Positions 61,393 through 64,000 of a stretch of 64,000 nt of DNA are shown here, in pieces. Position numbers and translations under genes: made by a program. Location of the stretch: assembly GCA_963724695.1 (NCBI GenBank), contig CAVRVW010000006.1, forward strand, positions 1 through 64,000, given 5' to 3'. A model generated the notes under the pieces. The model was not told where the DNA came from and did not search any database. It saw nothing but the letters and a program-made list of their open reading frames with translations. Numbering within the stretch: position 1 is the first letter of the stretch; each line of letters starts with the position of its first letter. The DNA is from CAVQFD01 sp963724695. Lineage in GTDB: Bacteria; Acidobacteriota; Vicinamibacteria; Vicinamibacterales; CAVVIG01.

Positions 61393-62077
61393 ATGGTCTT
61401 CACTTCATCGCTTGCCGTGAGTCGCAGCCGCGTCGGTCCTGCTGCTCGCCTCGCCGGTCCCCCGGCCGTCGCTGCGCATCGGCGTCACGTTTTCGGTGGC
61501 AGAGGGCGTCGCGTTCAAGGCGCGCGGCGCGGTGTTCACGGCGATCGCCGATGAGGCCGACGCCATCTGGCGGCCGCACGGCGTTTTGGTCCGAGCGGTC
61601 AGCCTCCTCGATCCGGTGCCGCCGCAGGCGGTCGACGTGCGTGTTGCTGTCCAGCTCGTGGACCGGTTCGATCGCAGGGCTGCGGCGAACTCGCCCGGCC
61701 TTGGAGCCATCGTCTTCCAGGGTCGCGACGGGTTCGAGCCAGCGATCAAGATCGCCGTGGAGTCGGTCGAGACGATGCTGAGCGACCGCAAGATCAACGG
61801 CCGGCCCATCGCGGAGTGGCCCGCGGGACTCGCCGGCACGGTGCGATCGCGCGCGCTCGGCCGGGTGCTGGCGCACGAGCTCGGCCACTATCTGGTGGGC
61901 CTGCCGGCGCATCGTTCCGGAGGGCTGATGCGCACGGTGTTCGACGGGCGGGCGCTGGCGAGCCCCGACCGGGCGGATTTCCGGCTGGATGCGATCGACC
62001 TGCCTCGCCTCCGCGCACGGGTGTCGCAGCTGGCACAGGGGGCGACGGTGGCGCGCCTGGCGCAATCGCCCGACTGA
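61393..62077 (+). CDS. Exported zinc-metalloprotease-like protein (HELGH), one frameshift
   Basis: The ATG at 61393 opens MVFTSSLAV; removing one base near 61424 continues into AAASVLLLASPVPRPSLRIGVTFSVAEG, giving a normal signal peptide. The mature part has FTAIADEADAIWRPHGVLVRAVSLLDPVP, then GAIVFQGRDGFEPAIKIAVESVE and the zinc-binding motif GRVLAHELGHYLVGLPAHRSGGLMRTVF (HExxH at the centre, with a following histidine as possible third ligand). It resembles short archaemetzincin- or M-family-like peptidases but I cannot assign one. It is divergent from the LysR gene and may be its target. Confidence 0.7.
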
Positions 62078-62140
62078 GGCGCCCACTCGCGCGCCCGAAA
62101 GGGTCTTGATCGGCCCGGCGGCGTTCCACATACTCAGCGC

Positions 62141-62974
62141 ATGCGGTTCCACCGCGCCCTCGTACTGACGGTTGCGATGCTTGCGTTGCTGGCGGCCACG
62201 GCGGCCTTCGCGCAGCAGATCTGGGTGGGCGGCGGCCGAAACCGACGATCGCCGCGCTGGGCGCAGGCCGGAGACTTCGACGGCTCGTTCCTCTACTGCC
62301 GCGGCTTCTACAACAGCGTCCGGTACGAGGAAAGCGGTCAGGGGTGGGGCACCGACTACCCTGGCGCCGACAATAACTTCTCGGTGCGCCTGGCAGAGCT
62401 CACGCGCGTCTCGCTGAAGTTCGATGAGGACCGCCAGCCGCATCATGTCGTCGTCCAGTTGACCGACCCGCTCCTCCCCCGCTGCGGCATGGTGTTCATG
62501 GAGGACGCGGGCACGGTCGGCCTCAACGCAGCTGAGGTGCAGAACCTCCGCGCGTTCTTTCTGAAGGGCGGCCTCCTCTGGGTCGACGACTTCTGGGGCT
62601 CGCCCGCACTGAGCCACTGGCTCGGCGAGATCGGGCGTGTGCTGCCGCCAGGCGAGTTTCCGGTCATCGATATTCCCGCCACGCACCCGGTGATGAGCAC
62701 GCTCTACCACGTGAAGGCGGTGCCACAGGTGGCGCACATCGGCTTCTGGCGCGGGAGCGGCGGACAGACGTCCGAGCGCGGCCCGGACAGCGACCGCGTC
62801 AACTTCAAGGGCATTCAAGACGCTCACGGACGTTTGATGGTCATCATGACGCACAACACCGACATCGCCGACACCTGGGAGCGCGAGGGCGCCAACGAGG
62901 ACTACTTCGGCCTGTTCTCGCCCGCCGGCTACGCGCTTGGCGTCAACATCGTCATCTACGCGATGACGCACTGA
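62141..62974 (+). CDS. DUF4159-domain protein, copy 1
   Basis: A 277-residue exported protein: signal peptide MRFHRALVLTVAMLALLAAT, then the DUF4159 domain with QIWVGGGRNRRSPRW, FLYCRGFYNSVRYEESGQGWGTDYPGADNNFSVRLAELTRV, VQLTDPLLPRCGMVFMEDAG, LRAFFLKGGLLWVDDFWGS, DIPATHPVMSTLYHV, and MVIMTHNTDIADTWEREG near the end. The fold is glutamine-amidotransferase-like by family; function is unknown, though relatives neighbour MoxR/VWA/aerotolerance genes in other genomes. About 60 per cent identical by eye to copy 2, which follows after a 9-nt array. Confidence 0.92.
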   Translation: MRFHRALVLTVAMLALLAATAAFAQQIWVGGGRNRRSPRWAQAGDFDGSFLYCRGFYNSVRYEESGQGWGTDYPGADNNFSVRLAELTRVSLKFDEDRQPHHVVVQLTDPLLPRCGMVFMEDAGTVGLNAAEVQNLRAFFLKGGLLWVDDFWGSPALSHWLGEIGRVLPPGEFPVIDIPATHPVMSTLYHVKAVPQVAHIGFWRGSGGQTSERGPDSDRVNFKGIQDAHGRLMVIMTHNTDIADTWEREGANEDYFGLFSPAGYALGVNIVIYAMTH

Positions 62975-62980
62975 TCACCA

Positions 62981-63034
62981 GGTCAGGAGGGTCGGGAGGG
63001 TCGGGTGGGTCAGGTAGGTCGGGTGGGTCGGAGA
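62981..63034 (+). repeat. 9-nt array, six units, between the DUF4159 genes
   Basis: Six units without a break: GGTCAGGAG, GGTCGGGAG, GGTCGGGTG, GGTCAGGTA, GGTCGGGTG, GGTCGGAGA. The last unit ends three bases before the ATG of copy 2 and supplies its GGAG ribosome binding site. Confidence 0.95.
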
Positions 63035-63037
63035 ATT

Positions 63038-63868
63038 ATGACTCGTTGGCGTCTCACGATCGGCGTGTTGATCCTGCTGGCCGCAAGCGCCGCATCGGCC
63101 CAGATCTGGGTCGGCGGGGGACGGTTCGCGCGCGTGGCGCCACGCTGGCCGGCCGCCGAGGACTTCGACGGCAGGTTCATCTACTGTCGCGGTTTCTACA
63201 CCAGCGTGTTCCAGGAGCAGAGCGGGAGCGGCTGGAACACGGACTACCCTGGAGCCGACAACAACTTCTCCGTGCGGCTCGCCGAGCTGACGCGAGTTCC
63301 GGTCAAGTTCGACCAGAACCGGCAGCCGCACCACGTGGTCGTCGCCCTCAATGACCCGCTGCTTTTCCGCTGCGGCGCCATCTTCATGACCGACATCGGC
63401 ACGGCGGAGTTTTCGGACGAAGAGGTGCTGCGCCTGCGGGAGTACTTCCTCAAGGGCGGGTTCATCTGGGTCGACGACTCGTGGGGTTCGTACGCATGGG
63501 CGCAGTGGGTGAGCCAGATTTCACGGGTCCTCCGGCCGGGCGAACATCCGATCGTCGACATCCCGACGACGCATCCGATGATGCGGACGCTGTATCAGGT
63601 GGAACGGGTGCCGCAGGTACCCTCGATCAACCACTGGCGACGGAGCGGCGGCACCTCGACCTCCGAGCGGGGTCGCGACAGCGCCGAGGTGTACGTCAAG
63701 GGCATCCAGGACGGGCACGGACGGCTGATGGTGCTCATGACGCACAACACCGACATCTCCGACACCTGGGAACGCGAGGGCGAGGAGCCCCGGGACTTTT
63801 TCGACAACTTCTCGCCGACCGGCTATGCGATAGGCGTCAACGTCGTGCTGTACGTGCTGACGCATTAG
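63038..63868 (+). CDS. DUF4159-domain protein, copy 2
   Basis: A 276-residue tandem paralogue of copy 1. Signal peptide MTRWRLTIGVLILLAASAAS, then QIWVGGGRFARVAPRW, FIYCRGFYTSVFQEQSGSGWNTDYPGADNNFSVRLAELTRV, LNDPLLFRCGAIFMTDIG, LREYFLKGGFIWVDDSWGS, PTTHPMMRTLYQV and MVLMTHNTDISDTWEREG. Conserved residues of both copies cluster in the same motifs, so neither looks inactivated. The ATG at 63038 is chosen because GGAG, at the end of the array, lies five bases upstream, and because the signal peptide begins here; an in-frame ATG at 63005 would translate part of the array. Confidence 0.92.
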   Translation: MTRWRLTIGVLILLAASAASAQIWVGGGRFARVAPRWPAAEDFDGRFIYCRGFYTSVFQEQSGSGWNTDYPGADNNFSVRLAELTRVPVKFDQNRQPHHVVVALNDPLLFRCGAIFMTDIGTAEFSDEEVLRLREYFLKGGFIWVDDSWGSYAWAQWVSQISRVLRPGEHPIVDIPTTHPMMRTLYQVERVPQVPSINHWRRSGGTSTSERGRDSAEVYVKGIQDGHGRLMVLMTHNTDISDTWEREGEEPRDFFDNFSPTGYAIGVNVVLYVLTH

Positions 63869-63880
63869 CCAGACAGCGAA

Positions 63881-63907
63881 GGCGGGCGGGGCAGGCAGGG
63901 CAGGCAC
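63881..63907. repeat. 9-nt GC-rich array at the convergent DUF4159 / aquaporin junction
   Basis: Three units: GGCGGGCGG, GGCAGGCAG, GGCAGGCAC, between the DUF4159 stop (63868) and the stop of the convergent gene (63911). Confidence 0.85.
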
Positions 63908-63910
63908 CCA

Positions 63911-64000
63911 TCACGACGACTTCGGGAAGCGGTTGCCGACGAGGGCGTCATAGACCCAGCCGCCGAGGACACCGCCGACGCACGGCGCGATGACCGGCAC
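63911..64000 (-). CDS. MIP-family channel (aquaporin/glycerol facilitator), C-terminal fragment
   Basis: The minus strand at the window edge reads VPVIAPCVGGVLGGWVYDAL followed by VGNRFPKSSS and a stop at 63911-63913. This is the last transmembrane helix of the MIP family (PxxGxxxGxxxYD pattern after the second NPA motif), which ends a few residues later in most members. The remaining gene lies beyond the window. Channels of this family pass water or glycerol. Identification rests on 29 residues. Confidence 0.7.
   Translation of the reverse strand: MPVIAPCVGGVLGGWVYDALVGNRFPKSS

Overview
The window is high-GC bacterial chromosome with dense, mostly intact housekeeping gene order. Several families point to Acidobacteriota, probably the Vicinamibacteria (subdivision 6): an ADOP-type ABC permease, two Ser/Thr kinases with PD40/TolB-like sensor halves, tandem DUF4159 proteins, a YpdA-type oxidoreductase and a bacterial homologue of tetraether/membrane-spanning-lipid radical SAM synthases. 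The taxon is inferred; no rRNA or universal marker set is present. The assembly carries many single-base indels: at least 20 genes are split but can be reconstructed by adding or removing one base. These look like residual long-read errors, so most 'broken' genes are probably intact in the organism.

Layout. 1-4035: partial glycerophosphodiesterase, then a MoxR/ChlI-like ATPase, a VWA protein and a LON substrate-binding-domain protein. 4125-6232: small membrane protein, YpdA-like reductase, secreted protein. 6233-8333: large Tes/Mss-like radical SAM enzyme. 8416-15028: folE, a TPR protein, 3-hydroxybutyryl-CoA dehydrogenase, an IPMDH-family enzyme, a degenerate receiver, a PilZ protein, a gamma-glutamylcyclotransferase-like protein and an anchored protein. 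15065-20456: two ABC-2 ATPase/permease pairs, HD hydrolase, GltS. 20586-24553: APC permease and ADOP permease. 24572-27921: NUDIX, YjbQ, TsaD, MtnA. 28076-32286: a four-gene overlapping nucleoside salvage operon (pyrimidine phosphorylase, NupC, purine nucleoside phosphorylase, and an ABM-like/cytidine deaminase fusion). 32374-38486: HEAT protein, HD-GYP protein, alkaline phosphatase family protein, alkyltransferase, secreted protein. 38641-45994: rod-shape cluster mreB-mreC-mreD-mrdA-rodA-rng. 46125-51997: GAF-GGDEF cyclase, PpiD-like foldase, SppA, DUF481 outer-membrane protein. 52023-52105: tRNA-Leu(CAG). 52307-59522: two inverted paralogous kinases around a small membrane protein, a YjbR protein and an orphan solute-binding protein. 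59545-64000: outer-membrane barrel, CPXCG protein, LysR regulator, HExxH metalloprotease-like protein, two DUF4159 paralogues and the end of an aquaporin-family gene.

The most unusual structure is a family of short-period arrays filling many gene-gene gaps. Each is a run of degenerate 7-, 8- or 9-nt units, and most have two inverted arms. They often begin or end exactly at start or stop codons. The best example (26635-26850) keeps one 8-nt register for 27 units through an orientation switch. GC-rich 9-nt versions lie inside or at the 5' edge of genes and read as tripeptide repeats. In the YpdA gene, one 8-nt unit among the 9-nt units exactly accounts for the frameshift.

Cyclic-di-GMP genes (PilZ, HD-GYP, GGDEF) are spread through the window.
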